Shown here: positions 53,887 to 62,508 of the stretch, piece after piece | How positions within the stretch are numbered: the stretch's first letter is position 1 | Layout: each line of letters begins with the position of its first letter | Assembly (NCBI RefSeq): GCF_001431315.2 | Contig: NZ_LKHV02000001.1 | Coordinates: 1,550,001 to 1,614,000 of the forward strand | DNA length: 64,000 nt | Direction of reading: 5' to 3' | Source of the DNA: Candidatus Berkiella cookevillensis | GTDB lineage: Bacteria; Pseudomonadota; Gammaproteobacteria; Berkiellales; Berkiellaceae | The notes under the pieces: model-generated | Databases searched by the model: none | What the model saw: only the letters and a program-made list of their open reading frames with translations | Told to the model about the DNA's origin: nothing | Made by a program: the position numbers and the translations under genes

Positions 53887-54627
53887 TTACGATACCGTTA
53901 AGATTGATGTAGAAGCTTCGTCATTTTGCTCAGCTTGTTTCATCAATTTTAATTGAATTTCAAATTGTCTAGCTAAAGAAATCATATTGGCAATGGACTC
54001 TACCGCATTCACATTGCTTGCTTCAAGAAAGCCTGAACTAAGCGTAACCGAAATATCTCTTTCGAGTGTTGCATTATCTTTTGTGTAAATTAATCCATCT
54101 TCTTTCTTTTCAAGATTTTTAATATCTGGGCGTACCAGCTTGATTCGATCGAGCACAACTTGCGTATTGGTGGAGGAACCCAATGGCACATAACTCACCG
54201 TACCATCAATACCGATTTCAATTTTTTGAGCTGGTGGAATAAATATTTCACCACCCTCACCCATCACAGCTAAATCATTTTCCGTTAACAATTTACCATC
54301 TTGATCGAGTTTCAAACTACCATTTCGCATGTAAGCTTCTTTATTTTGTCCATTTAAAACGGTAAACCAACCTTCTCCTTTGATTGCCATATCAAGATCT
54401 CTGCCTGTTGGAATCAAAGCACCGGGACTAAAGTCTGTTGCTGCTTTTTCTGTTAAAGCATAGACCCGTGAAGGGAGCGAATCTCCAAACACGGGCATGC
54501 TACGAAATTGCGCAAGATCTGCCTTGAAGGCTGTTGTACTGGCATTAGCCAAGTTATTGGCATTCACACTTTGTGCATAGAAAGTGTTTTCTGCCCCACT
54601 CATCGTTACATACAACATCTCATCCAT
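53887..54627 (-). CDS. flgF: proximal rod protein FlgF
   Basis: 246 residues. The rod signature TFYAQSVNANNLANASTTAF is at the N-terminus, and FLEASNVNAVESIANMISLA is at the C-terminus. Rod subunit of normal length, between flgE and flgG as usual. Confidence 0.96.
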   Translation of the reverse strand: MDEMLYVTMSGAENTFYAQSVNANNLANASTTAFKADLAQFRSMPVFGDSLPSRVYALTEKAATDFSPGALIPTGRDLDMAIKGEGWFTVLNGQNKEAYMRNGSLKLDQDGKLLTENDLAVMGEGGEIFIPPAQKIEIGIDGTVSYVPLGSSTNTQVVLDRIKLVRPDIKNLEKKEDGLIYTKDNATLERDISVTLSSGFLEASNVNAVESIANMISLARQFEIQLKLMKQAEQNDEASTSILTVS

Positions 54628-54634
54628 ATTACTC

Positions 54635-56587
54635 TTACCTTAAATTAATAATGGTCTGTGTTACTGCATCTGATGTTCGAATCGTTTGCGCATTGGCTTG
54701 GAAGTTTCTTTGTGCCAAAATAAGCGCTACGAGCTGATCCGTGAGTTCCACATTCGAGTCTTCTAAAGCCCCCGATTGAATCGATCCTAAATCAGCAGTG
54801 CTTGCAGCCCCTATTAATGCTGGGCCTGATGCAAAAGTTTCAACCCAACTACTATTACCTTGTGGACTTAAACCTTGCACATTACCAAAGTTGGCAAGAG
54901 CTACTTGTCCTAAGGCTAGCGACTGCCCGTTACTATATCTTGCAATAATCGTTCCACCTGCATTAACATCCACTCCCGATAATCGGCCTGTTGAATAACC
55001 ATCTTGACTCAACCCTTGCACAGCAAAATCTTCACCAAATTGCGTAGATTGGCTAAAGTCAAAATTAAGAAGTTGCGGGCCTGCAGCGCCACCAACAGGC
55101 ACCCAGTTTTCAATGGAAATGGGATCTGAGCTTGTTTGGATGATGCCGGATTGAGGGCCTAAAGATAAACCAACTTCTCCAGGAGAAGTGCCACCAATGG
55201 TAATGCCACGGTTGTTTGTGGTTGCTAAATTATAGGTTCCACGTTGTGTCTGATTTAGCGCTACACCACCATTTAAATTGAAATTTGAAAATGTGGCGCC
55301 CCCTGTTGTACCATCTGATTCTAATTGAATATTACGCGCATCCGCTGTGGTCAAAATAACTTCACTACCTGGGCCACCTGGTTGAGTTGCAACAACACCT
55401 GTATTCGGTGTTTGTGCATTTACTAGATTTAATAAATCAGCATCTGAAGCAACTGCCCCCACAATGGCGACACCATTGATGCTTAAATCACCAGCGGCAA
55501 GCGCACCTAGGGTGGGAACCCCTATGTCTAAAACGTTAGGATTCGCCGTGGCAATTACCCCATGAAGATTGCTTGTGGCATTAATTGCCGCTACATTGGC
55601 AATGGCACTTGCCGATGCATCCGAGGTTGAAAAAATATCAGATGTATTTTTTGCAGCATCAATCGGTATACCATTAATAATTAATTCATTCAAACTCAAA
55701 GAAGGTATTGTTCCAGAATTTGCTAATCCTGATGCAGTACTTACCACAGGACCTGCGCCATAATATTGAGGTGGCGCACCCGTATTATTTACGATGAATT
55801 TTCCAGAAGAATCAAATACAACAGTATAAGGTGCTGGTAGTTGCCCTGCGCCATAGGCCACAGGCGGTGCACCCACAGGTGGTGTTGCTGCTGTTGGTGT
55901 AACATCTGTTCCATCAATGCCCACATAAACATTCCATGTATTTTGTGCAGGTGCTTTAACAAAATAGCTTGTTACAATATGAGAATTCCCCAAACTATCA
56001 TACACGGTTGTTGAGGTTGATTTATTATAGCTAGAAGGATCCGGAGGATTAGCTGGCGTAAAACCAGTCTGAAAAGGAGAAGCGGGCGGTTTTGTTGATG
56101 AATCTAAGTTAACATCAATAGAAACATTACCCGTCGCTCTTGGGGACAGACTTGCATTGGTAATTTGCAAATCACCTTGCGCGCCCGTGATGGTACCTTG
56201 TGAATCTGCTAAAAAACCTCTCAATTTTTGATTTGAAGCATTTACAATATAACCATCTTTATCAACACCAAAGGCACCTGTTCGAGAATAAGATATCGAG
56301 CCATTATCGCTGAGAATAAAAAAGCCTTCGCCACTCACTGCCAAGTCCAAATTATTATTGGTAAATCCAATTTGACCTTGAGAAAATTGTTGAGTTACTT
56401 TTGAAAGCAAAATACCTGAACCAATCGCTGTGCCAGATACACCAAAAGCTGAGTTTGCATATATGTCCGCAAATTCAGCTCTAGACTCTTTAAACCCTGT
56501 TGTGCTCGCATTCGCAATATTATTACCAATAACACTCAATTCACTAGAAGCTGCTTTCAAACCACTTAATGCTGTATTAAACGCCAT
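54635..56587 (-). CDS. flgE: hook protein FlgE with inserted module
   Basis: 650 residues against ~400 in E. coli. The N-terminus (FNTALSGLKAASSELSVIGN, NIANASTTGFKESRAEFADI) and C-terminus (GALEDSNVELTDQLVALILA) are typical of a hook protein. Residues about 285-477 are the module shared with FlgK and FlgL (SGLANSGTIPSLSLNELIIN to GEVGLSLG). Around it are the FlgE D1/D2 elements (TSTTVYDSLGNSH, GYSTGRLSGVDVNAGGTIIA). It follows flgD by 31 bases. Confidence 0.95.
   Translation of the reverse strand: MAFNTALSGLKAASSELSVIGNNIANASTTGFKESRAEFADIYANSAFGVSGTAIGSGILLSKVTQQFSQGQIGFTNNNLDLAVSGEGFFILSDNGSISYSRTGAFGVDKDGYIVNASNQKLRGFLADSQGTITGAQGDLQITNASLSPRATGNVSIDVNLDSSTKPPASPFQTGFTPANPPDPSSYNKSTSTTVYDSLGNSHIVTSYFVKAPAQNTWNVYVGIDGTDVTPTAATPPVGAPPVAYGAGQLPAPYTVVFDSSGKFIVNNTGAPPQYYGAGPVVSTASGLANSGTIPSLSLNELIINGIPIDAAKNTSDIFSTSDASASAIANVAAINATSNLHGVIATANPNVLDIGVPTLGALAAGDLSINGVAIVGAVASDADLLNLVNAQTPNTGVVATQPGGPGSEVILTTADARNIQLESDGTTGGATFSNFNLNGGVALNQTQRGTYNLATTNNRGITIGGTSPGEVGLSLGPQSGIIQTSSDPISIENWVPVGGAAGPQLLNFDFSQSTQFGEDFAVQGLSQDGYSTGRLSGVDVNAGGTIIARYSNGQSLALGQVALANFGNVQGLSPQGNSSWVETFASGPALIGAASTADLGSIQSGALEDSNVELTDQLVALILAQRNFQANAQTIRTSDAVTQTIINLR
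55157..55735 (-). other. shared axial-protein module, copy in FlgE
   Basis: FlgE residues ~285-477. Landmarks are TIPSLSLNELIINGIPIDAA, SAIANVAAIN, HGVIATANPNVLDIG, AAGDLSINGVAI, TGVVATQPGG, TADARNIQLE, FSNFNL, RGITIGG and GEVGLSLG. The first ~15 residues match the FlgL copy particularly well. Confidence 0.85.
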
Positions 56588-56618
56588 AACGACTTTCCTT
56601 CTAAAAATATTCTGATGT

Positions 56619-57293
56619 TTAGCTTATTGTCTTAACATCACTGATTGAAACTTGGCCTAATCCTGTAATATTGATACCCAAGGCTTGTCCATTTTTATTA
56701 ATGCTGACACTTTCAACATTCGATGCCACGTAAGTATTCAATGGTGTTTCTTTCCCAAGCACACTTCCCGTTGCGGTAAGTGTGTATTTACCAGGTGCCA
56801 CCGCCTGCCCATCGCTGTCTAAGCCATCCCAGCTAAATGCAAAATCACCTTTAGCTTGGCTACCGTATTCATAAGTCTTCACTACCTCGCCATTGGCATT
56901 ACGGATCTCCATTCTCAGGTTATCCATTCTTTCAGTCAGCACCATTGAGCCCTTGACAGTTTCACCATTTGTGAGCATTGCTTGATTGGTTAAAACCTCA
57001 ACCTTCTTTCCAACCAATGAGGTTGCTTGCAAGGCTTGAGAAGAAGATAATGCACTTGCCACATTGGTTAACGATTGCTCCATATTTTTAATACCTTCAA
57101 CGGTACTAAATTGAGCCAATTGCGCTAAAAAATCAGCCCCCTTTTCTGGCTCTAAGGGATCTTGATTTTTAAGCTGTGTTACAAATAATTGCAAAAAGTC
57201 TGCGCTTTGCGAGTCTTCCTTTTTGTTTACTTGCGTTGGTGTACTTAAACCAATATCCGCTAAACTTACGCTCGGTATTATATTTGTAGACAT
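56619..57293 (-). CDS. flgD: hook cap/scaffold protein FlgD
   Basis: 224 residues. The N-terminal motif DFLQLFVTQLKNQDPLEPEK, ADFLAQLAQFSTVEGIKNME and the C-terminal FLIG-type domain (DFAFSWDGLDSDGQAVAPGK) are diagnostic. It caps the growing hook and is discarded afterwards. It follows flgC by 9 bases. Confidence 0.96.
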   Translation of the reverse strand: MSTNIIPSVSLADIGLSTPTQVNKKEDSQSADFLQLFVTQLKNQDPLEPEKGADFLAQLAQFSTVEGIKNMEQSLTNVASALSSSQALQATSLVGKKVEVLTNQAMLTNGETVKGSMVLTERMDNLRMEIRNANGEVVKTYEYGSQAKGDFAFSWDGLDSDGQAVAPGKYTLTATGSVLGKETPLNTYVASNVESVSINKNGQALGINITGLGQVSISDVKTIS

Positions 57294-57302
57294 GCCTTAC
57301 CT

Positions 57303-57740
57303 CTAACGCCCTAATCTTATGGTTTCTTGCATTAACTGCTTTGTTGTGTTCATTATCTGCACATTCATTTGATATGTTCTAGAAGCAGATATCATATTTG
57401 CCATTTCATGAATCATGTTCACATTAGGCAAAAAGATATACCCTTCTTCATTAGCCATGGGATGCTCTGGCTCATATTTTGTTTGTAAAGCCTTATTGCT
57501 TTCGACAATACCCAGTACTTGAACACCCGCAGATTGATAATCACTGTCATCAAAAGCAACATCCGCTTCTGCTTCATTATTTAAAACAGTTGCAAACACA
57601 GGGTTACGTGCTCGATAAGTCTTATCTATACTGCTCGATACGCTGGATGCATTTGCCATGTTACTTGCAGTAGTATTTAATCTCACTGTTTGAGCACTCA
57701 TGCCCTGACCAGCCACATCAAAAATTTGAAACATTCCCAT
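57303..57740 (-). CDS. flgC: proximal rod protein FlgC
   Basis: 145 residues. The rod signature is AQTVRLNTTASNMANASSVS, and the C-terminus GYIFLPNVNMIHEMANMISA, SRTYQMNVQIMNTTKQLM is typical. It lies two bases after flgB. Confidence 0.96.
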   Translation of the reverse strand: MGMFQIFDVAGQGMSAQTVRLNTTASNMANASSVSSSIDKTYRARNPVFATVLNNEAEADVAFDDSDYQSAGVQVLGIVESNKALQTKYEPEHPMANEEGYIFLPNVNMIHEMANMISASRTYQMNVQIMNTTKQLMQETIRLGR

Positions 57741-57742
57741 AA

Positions 57743-58141
57743 TTATTCGCCTTTTATTGCTGCTAATGTACTTTTAATTTTTCCATCTAAAAAACGTAAC
57801 GAAGCAATATAATGCATCGTGTTTTCTGTAAATTGTGCATTTTCAATTTGAGTATCTACTGTATTACCATCTAAAGAAGCTTGATTCGGTATGCGATAAA
57901 GCAACATTTCTTCCCCATCGCTCATGTCATTGCCATCAGAGATATGTCGAGCAGCTGTGGTTGTAAGCATTCCAGCCTCATCAGACATGTTATCAATCAC
58001 TCTTTTGAAATCGATATCTTTGGCTTTATAACCAGGGGTGTCTGCATTCACGAGATTACTCGCGATAATCTCTGCTCTTCTGGATCTTATGTTCAACATG
58101 TTTTCATGCAGACTAAACATTTGTTGTAATTCTGAAAGCAT
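57743..58141 (-). CDS. flgB: proximal rod protein FlgB
   Basis: 132 residues. The rod signature is RSRRAEIIASNLVNADTPGY, followed by KAKDIDFKRV. The ATG has AAGGGAG upstream. It heads the flgBCDEFGHIJKL run; its sigma-54 promoter is at 58189-58205. It is divergent from flgA. Confidence 0.96.
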   Translation of the reverse strand: MLSELQQMFSLHENMLNIRSRRAEIIASNLVNADTPGYKAKDIDFKRVIDNMSDEAGMLTTTAARHISDGNDMSDGEEMLLYRIPNQASLDGNTVDTQIENAQFTENTMHYIASLRFLDGKIKSTLAAIKGE

Positions 58142-58188
58142 GCGCCTCTCCCTTTGACCATTTTTATTTTTGTCAGCAAACTAGTAAT

Positions 58189-58205
58189 AGCAATTAAGAT
58201 GCCAA
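58189..58205 (-). promoter_or_regulatory. sigma-54 promoter of the flgB operon
   Basis: On the minus strand it reads TTGGCATCTTAATTGCT, GG-N10-GC, a strong match, about 48 bases ahead of flgB. Confidence 0.85.
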
Positions 58206-58313
58206 ATTTATTTTTCATATTTATCAACGCATTGTATTTATATCGATTTACAGAACTGAGAAACTGGCCGTAGGCATCGGCAATAGCTTGCCCATCCATC
58301 ACAAAATGGCAAT

Positions 58314-58330
58314 TTGGCATAGATTATGCT
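58314..58330 (+). promoter_or_regulatory. sigma-54 promoter of flgA
   Basis: On the + strand it reads TTGGCATAGATTATGCT, GG-N10-GC, divergent from the flgB promoter. The expected start is near 58341. Confidence 0.75.
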
Positions 58331-58356
58331 GGCATATAAAAGGAGCCATATATAAT

Positions 58357-58370
58357 GTCAACTTGTTGAC
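58357..58370. promoter_or_regulatory. FleQ-box-like operator in the flgA leader
   Basis: GTCAACTTGTTGAC is a perfect 14-bp palindrome with GTCA/TTGAC ends as in the FleQ consensus. It lies about 16-29 bases downstream of the predicted flgA start. Downstream FleQ binding is known for several Pseudomonas flagellar promoters. Confidence 0.6.
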
Positions 58371-58386
58371 GGTTAGGGATATTCAT

Positions 58387-59091
58387 ATGATTGTTAAATT
58401 CTTACTCTTTGTACCCGTTTTGTATTTAGCCGCCTTAAAATCACATGCGAATACAACCAGTATGGATGAACTAAAAAACGCAGTTACTGACTTCGTTAAG
58501 CAGGATGTGCAAACACTCTATCCTAATAATAACGATTACAATGTGGTACTTGGCTATCTTGATAGTCAATTGAACTTAACAAGTTGTGCTCATCCTTTAT
58601 CTATTAGCAAGCGTCATGGTGAAGTGAATCAAGGCCGATTAAGCCTGGACATTAGGTGCGAAAGCCCTACTGCATGGAAAATTTCTTTGCCAGTACAAGT
58701 ACAAATATTCAAGACAGTGGCTGTTTCCAGCGAATTATTATCTAAAGGCAAAACAATCCAAGCCTCTGATATTGCCTTGATAAGACAAAATATTACAGCA
58801 CTTTCTCAAGGCTATTATGAAAGTCCTGAGGATATCATTGGTAAAGTCATATCTAGACCTATCAGCCAAGGTACCTTAATCAGACCCAGCATGATTCAAG
58901 AAGCTGTTCTTGTAAAAAGAGGGAGTGCTGTAAACATTGTGAGTCACGGCAAAGGCATTAGAGTGCAGGCTATGGGCATTGCAATGCAAGATGGTATTAA
59001 AGGACAAACAGTAACTGTCAAAAATAAGGCTTCTAACCTGACAGTTGAAGGTGAGGTGCTCTCCTCTGATACCGTGGTTATTAATTTATAG
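58387..59091 (+). CDS. flgA: P-ring chaperone FlgA
   Basis: 234 residues from ATG 58387, which follows AGGG and opens a signal peptide (MIVKFLLFVPVLYLAALKSHA). The longer frame from 58288 contains the promoter and is not used. It has the C-terminal SAF-domain pattern (LLSKGKTIQASDIALIRQNI, LIRPSMIQEAVLVKRGSAVN, KGIRVQAMGIAMQDGIKGQT). It assists FlgI polymerisation in the periplasm. flgM, flgN and the PilZ gene follow on the same strand. Confidence 0.94.
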   Translation: MIVKFLLFVPVLYLAALKSHANTTSMDELKNAVTDFVKQDVQTLYPNNNDYNVVLGYLDSQLNLTSCAHPLSISKRHGEVNQGRLSLDIRCESPTAWKISLPVQVQIFKTVAVSSELLSKGKTIQASDIALIRQNITALSQGYYESPEDIIGKVISRPISQGTLIRPSMIQEAVLVKRGSAVNIVSHGKGIRVQAMGIAMQDGIKGQTVTVKNKASNLTVEGEVLSSDTVVINL

Positions 59092-59166
59092 CAGTCATAT
59101 GATATCTTTCAACTATAATTGTATGGTGCTCGTCTGTGGCGACCGAAGTAAAAAGGAATTTAGTAT

Positions 59167-59514
59167 ATGAAAATAGATGGCAACAATCCTCTACTGAACC
59201 CAATGCTGTATGCTAAAACAGACGATGTCAGCAGCGAAAAAATAGCTGAAGACATCATAAGCTCAGCAAGCAGCGCTACAGAATCCCCCTTGGCAGACAG
59301 CCTACTGCAGATCACTGAAAAGCTTAAATTTCTAAATAATATTAGCAATGAGCTAAGCAAACAAAGCCCTGTTGATGCGGGGCGCGTCGAAGAAGTAAAA
59401 CTCAAACTCCAAAACTTTGAACTAAGCATTCAACAACCCGGCGAAGCAGGTGAAAAAGCAGCAGAAAAGATTGCTAAAAAAATGATGGAAATGGAAAAAT
59501 TTTTATCCAAATAG
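59167..59514 (+). CDS. flgM: anti-sigma-28 factor FlgM
   Basis: 115 residues. The C-terminal half (SPVDAGRVEEVKLKLQNFEL, then KAAEKIAKKMMEMEKFL) fits the FlgM sigma-binding region (D..RV..I...I..G.Y.i....iA.kll). It is somewhat longer than E. coli FlgM (97). The ATG has AGGA upstream. It is exported through the finished hook to release FliA. Confidence 0.85.
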   Translation: MKIDGNNPLLNPMLYAKTDDVSSEKIAEDIISSASSATESPLADSLLQITEKLKFLNNISNELSKQSPVDAGRVEEVKLKLQNFELSIQQPGEAGEKAAEKIAKKMMEMEKFLSK

Positions 59515-59544
59515 CATCTAGATAAATAGTAAGGAATTTTTATA

Positions 59545-60009
59545 ATGTCTAGCCCAGAGAATCACAAAATAGTAGACGTACTATTATCTGAATTACACAC
59601 TCAGCTTGAAGCATTGTGCAATACACTTACGCTAGAAAAAAGCATTTTACAAAAACATAAACTAAACGAATTAGAGCCTGTTTTAACACTCAAAGAAACA
59701 CAATTTGATACTTTAAATATCACCATACAGAAATTAAAAAATTTATTAGACAGCCAAAACCTTGATTTCAACATACAAGGTATGGAAGCATTATTACAAG
59801 ATGCGCCTAAAGATTTGATGGAGCGTTGGAATACATTTATCACTGTCTTACAACGTGCCCAGGAAACCAATCTGATCAATGGCATGCTTGTGATGGGGAT
59901 GAAGAATTACAACGATCGTTTGCTCAATTTATTAACCCAAACTACAGAAACTTATCACCCAAATCAACAATCAAAACATCCTCTCTCAACACGACAACAC
60001 AAGGTGTAA
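59545..60009 (+). CDS. flgN: flagellar export chaperone FlgN
   Basis: 154 residues, helical. The opening (LLSELHTQLEALCNTLTLEK) and following ETQFDTLNITIQKL pattern match FlgN. It is the chaperone for FlgK and FlgL. AAGGAA lies before the start, and it follows flgM by 30 bases. Confidence 0.9.
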   Translation: MSSPENHKIVDVLLSELHTQLEALCNTLTLEKSILQKHKLNELEPVLTLKETQFDTLNITIQKLKNLLDSQNLDFNIQGMEALLQDAPKDLMERWNTFITVLQRAQETNLINGMLVMGMKNYNDRLLNLLTQTTETYHPNQQSKHPLSTRQHKV

Positions 60010-60011
60010 TT

Positions 60012-60791
60012 ATGTGGGAACGTATTAAGCATTTTTGGGGACATGCGCCTCAAAAGAAGCAAGAAGAAAAACCCACGCCTCATTTAAATCATTCAATTTA
60101 TATTGAAAAGATATTACAAAATCTTATTAATTCCAGAAGCATGTTAAGCATTCATTTTCCAGGTTCCGCTGAAACCTTTGTAAGTATGCTTCTTGAAATT
60201 CATCCGAATCAAGAATATATCATCTTAGATGAAATCACGCCGATAGAAGGCCATCATCTTGCCATTCAAGGTAGTCCTTTTACCGTTGCTTCCAAAGAGC
60301 AAGGCGTGTTTCTTTCGTTTGGTACACGCATTATTCAGCACGCAGATCAGAACGAGCTGAGTTTCTATTATCTTCCCTACCCTAAAGATGTAAACTACAA
60401 ACAACGCAGACAAGCCTATCGTGTTCCCGTATTGCACGACAATTCATTGCGCGCTGATTTATATTTGCCGAATCAACCTAGAATTTCTGCAAAAGTAGCG
60501 GATATTTCCGTTTCTGGTGTTCGATTGACTGTAAAATACAATATCACGCCTGTTGTTGGGGATATGCGCTTTATTGATCAATGTTTATTGATATCACCTT
60601 ATACAAAACCAACTTCCTTTTCACTTGAAATCAGACGTGTTTATTATGATTTATCCCAGAAATCAACCATCTTATGTTGCCAATTTTTAGAGGTGACTGC
60701 AGATAAACAGCTTTATTTGATTGAATTGGTCGGAAAAATGCAGCAAAGCAAAATTATGAATCGCTTCAACGATGGCAAGAAAACAAGTTAA
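60012..60791 (+). CDS. PilZ-domain flagellar brake protein (YcgR-like)
   Basis: 259 residues from ATG 60012, two bases after the flgN stop; the open frame further upstream overlaps flgN. The N-terminal YcgR-N domain (about 30-125) is followed by a PilZ domain with the c-di-GMP motif QRRQAYR and the partner motif DISVSGVRL. YcgR-type proteins slow the motor when c-di-GMP is bound. It is the only c-di-GMP receptor recognised here besides the possible nucleotide site of FleQ. Confidence 0.88.
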   Translation: MWERIKHFWGHAPQKKQEEKPTPHLNHSIYIEKILQNLINSRSMLSIHFPGSAETFVSMLLEIHPNQEYIILDEITPIEGHHLAIQGSPFTVASKEQGVFLSFGTRIIQHADQNELSFYYLPYPKDVNYKQRRQAYRVPVLHDNSLRADLYLPNQPRISAKVADISVSGVRLTVKYNITPVVGDMRFIDQCLLISPYTKPTSFSLEIRRVYYDLSQKSTILCCQFLEVTADKQLYLIELVGKMQQSKIMNRFNDGKKTS

Positions 60792-60870
60792 TCAACTCAT
60801 GAAATGCTTTACAGCTTTCTTTTTTACATGCTAAACTCAGTGTAGATTAACAACCTAGGATATATATAGT

Positions 60871-60999
60871 ATGAAGGAAGAAAGCTTAATCAATGAACTT
60901 AAGCCCTATCAGCCTTACGGTATACCAATGTTAAAGTTTCTCTTTGGATTAACACTCATTTCTCTTGTAATAACGGCTCTTTATGAGTTTGTCATATAG
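60871..60999 (+). CDS. 42-aa small membrane peptide
   Basis: ATG 60871, with AGGA eleven bases upstream, to TAG. Residues 1-18 are polar (MKEESLINELKPYQPYG) and residues ~20-40 form one hydrophobic helix (LKFLFGLTLISLVITALYEF). No homologue is recognised. It sits between the PilZ gene and tRNA-Arg; coding status is plausible but unproved. Confidence 0.45.
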   Translation: MKEESLINELKPYQPYGIPMLKFLFGLTLISLVITALYEFVI

Positions 61000-61072
61000 C
61001 AAAAATTCCTCTCTAGCCAAAGCCTCATTATCCCTTTCTAGCAGCAAATGGGGTAATTATGTTGATTTTCTC

Positions 61073-61148
61073 GCCTCGGTGGCACAGTGGATAGCGCGGC
61101 CCCCTCCTAAGGGGCAGGTCGTAGGTTCGATTCCTACCCGGGGCGCCA
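61073..61148 (+). tRNA. tRNA-Arg (anticodon CCT)
   Basis: 76 nt with the CCA encoded. The acceptor GCCTCGG pairs with CCGGGGC. The anticodon stem GCCCC/GGGGC encloses the loop CTCCTAA, anticodon CCT. The T arm GTAGG/CCTAC contains TTCGATT. It borders an integrase-bearing island, and tRNA-Arg(CCT) 3' ends are frequent integration targets. Confidence 0.95.
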
Positions 61149-61178
61149 GTGAAATCAAGGGGTTACAAACAAGGACAA

Positions 61179-62260
61179 GGGCGCATTCTAAGACCAAATG
61201 CGACAATCATTTTTGTGCTGCTGTATAAATAGCTCTTGAGGCGTTTTATAACCCAAACATTTTCTTGGGCATCGGTTCATTTTTAATGCTAACTCATCAA
61301 GCGCTTCTTGGCTAATTTTCGCGATATCCGTTTCTCTTGGCAAGTGCCATCTTAAGCGCCCATTCATGTTTTCATTGCTGCCTTTTTGCCAAGGAGAATG
61401 GGTTTGGCAATAGTAAACGCGGCACTTCATTTGCTCCTCAAGAAATGCATTATCAGAGAACTCACAACCTTGATCAAAAGTAATACTTTTACACATTTTG
61501 CTAGGAAGACCATCAAATTTCTTTTTTATTTTTTCCATCACACCTCGCGAATACTTCCGTTCATTTTTTATCAAAAATACAAGTCGGGATTTTCTTTCAA
61601 CTAAAGTAGTCACCACTTTTTCTTTAACACCTTTAAACTGAATGGTATCGCCTTCCCAATGACCAAAACGTTCTCTTTTCTCTATTTCTTTTGGCCTTTC
61701 TGTGATTAATCGAAAATCTCCATACCGGCACTGTTGTTTTTGCCTAGTATAACGCTTTCTTCTTTTGGGCTGTTTATACGCTAAGCAATGGTATAGTTCT
61801 TTTCTTTTGGATTGGTATACAAATTGATAAATGCTTTCATGGCAAGCATAAAAAGTTAGTTTCTGGTATTTCATTCGTCCTGATATTTGTTCAGGACTCC
61901 AACCTTTTTTTAAACTTCTAGTGACATAATCACGCAAGACACCCTTTGTTTCAAATTTGCTAGGACGTTTTTGTTTTGCTCGTTCAAGCATCTTTAATTG
62001 AGCTGCTTTTGGAAAATAACCTTCTGGTTCCTTATTGCGTTTGAGTTCACGATAAATACTTGAACGATGTTTTGATAGCCTTCTAGCTATTTCTGCTTTG
62101 CTAAAACCCATTTCAAGTAAAATACATAAACGTCGTCGATCCTAGATCGACAAATGAGTATACTTACCCATGCGGCAGTCTCCTTTGCTCTTTCTTGTTC
62201 CCCAAGAACTTGAATATACAGCATTTTTTGACTGTCGCACTTCTGTTTAGAATTTGCCCC
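61179..62260 (-). mobile_element. IS30-family insertion sequence
   Basis: The terminal regions are imperfect inverted repeats of about 30 bp. The left end (61179-61208) contains ATTCTAA and TGCGACA; the right end (about 62230-62260) contains the complementary TGTCGCA and TTAGAAT at the same spacing. It encloses one transposase gene with an in-frame stop. The right end interrupts a small gene at 62430-62164. Exact ends and target duplication could not be fixed by eye. Confidence 0.8.
61188..62171 (-). pseudogene. IS30 transposase interrupted by an in-frame TAG
   Basis: From the ATG at 62171 (strong AAAGGAG upstream) the frame reads MGKYTHLSI, then TAG (62142-62144). It then continues in the same frame (DRRRLCILLEMGFSKAEIAR...) for the rest of a normal IS30 transposase ending at 61188. 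Full length without the stop would be about 327 residues. The remainder contains the HTH (SKAEIARRLSKHRSSIYREL) and the DDE elements (GHWEGDTIQ, ITFDQGCEF, WQKGSNENMNGRLR). A restart at ATG 62111 would give 307 residues missing the first 20. It is probably inactive or weakly active. Confidence 0.85.
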
Positions 62261-62430
62261 GAATTATATAACACATGCTCTTCTGCTTTTTTTATTGAAT
62301 AATCTTGAAGGCCATTGTTGATTAATTTTCTCGCAAAGCGTGCGGTAGATGAATAGCCTAATTTCATAGCTTTAGCTTCTAAAGTTTCCTTTTCTTCGTC
62401 TGACAAGCGAATAGAATATTTATTATTCAC
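62164..62430 (-). pseudogene. ribbon-helix-helix-like small protein truncated by IS30
   Basis: GTG start (62428-62430) with AGGGA upstream. Residues 1-57 (NNKYSIRLSDEEKETLEAKA, MKLGYSSTARFARKLINNG) look like a ribbon-helix-helix DNA-binding or MobC-like protein. After about residue 57 the frame runs into the IS30 end and finishes at an arbitrary stop (88 residues). Joining the flanks suggests that the intact gene ended within 61149-61178, so only a few residues were lost. It lies just downstream of the integrase gene. Confidence 0.7.
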
Positions 62431-62508
62431 AAGATAGTCCCTATTTGTTTTTACAAGAAATTTTATTGTAACATTTTTATTTAATGCTAGATAAAATGCT
62501 TATAAGAC

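Noticed and set aside
58288-58386. Upstream start of FlgA
   Set aside because: It overlaps the promoter and the palindromic operator; the signal peptide starts at 58387.
59092-59166. sigma-28 promoter for flgM
   Set aside because: I searched for TAAA-N15-GCCGATAA-like sequence; the best -10-like piece (GACCGAAG) has no suitable -35 element.
59826-60011. 62-residue N-terminal extension of the PilZ protein overlapping flgN
   Set aside because: It is out of frame with flgN, and the family-like N-terminus begins at ATG 60012 right after the flgN stop.
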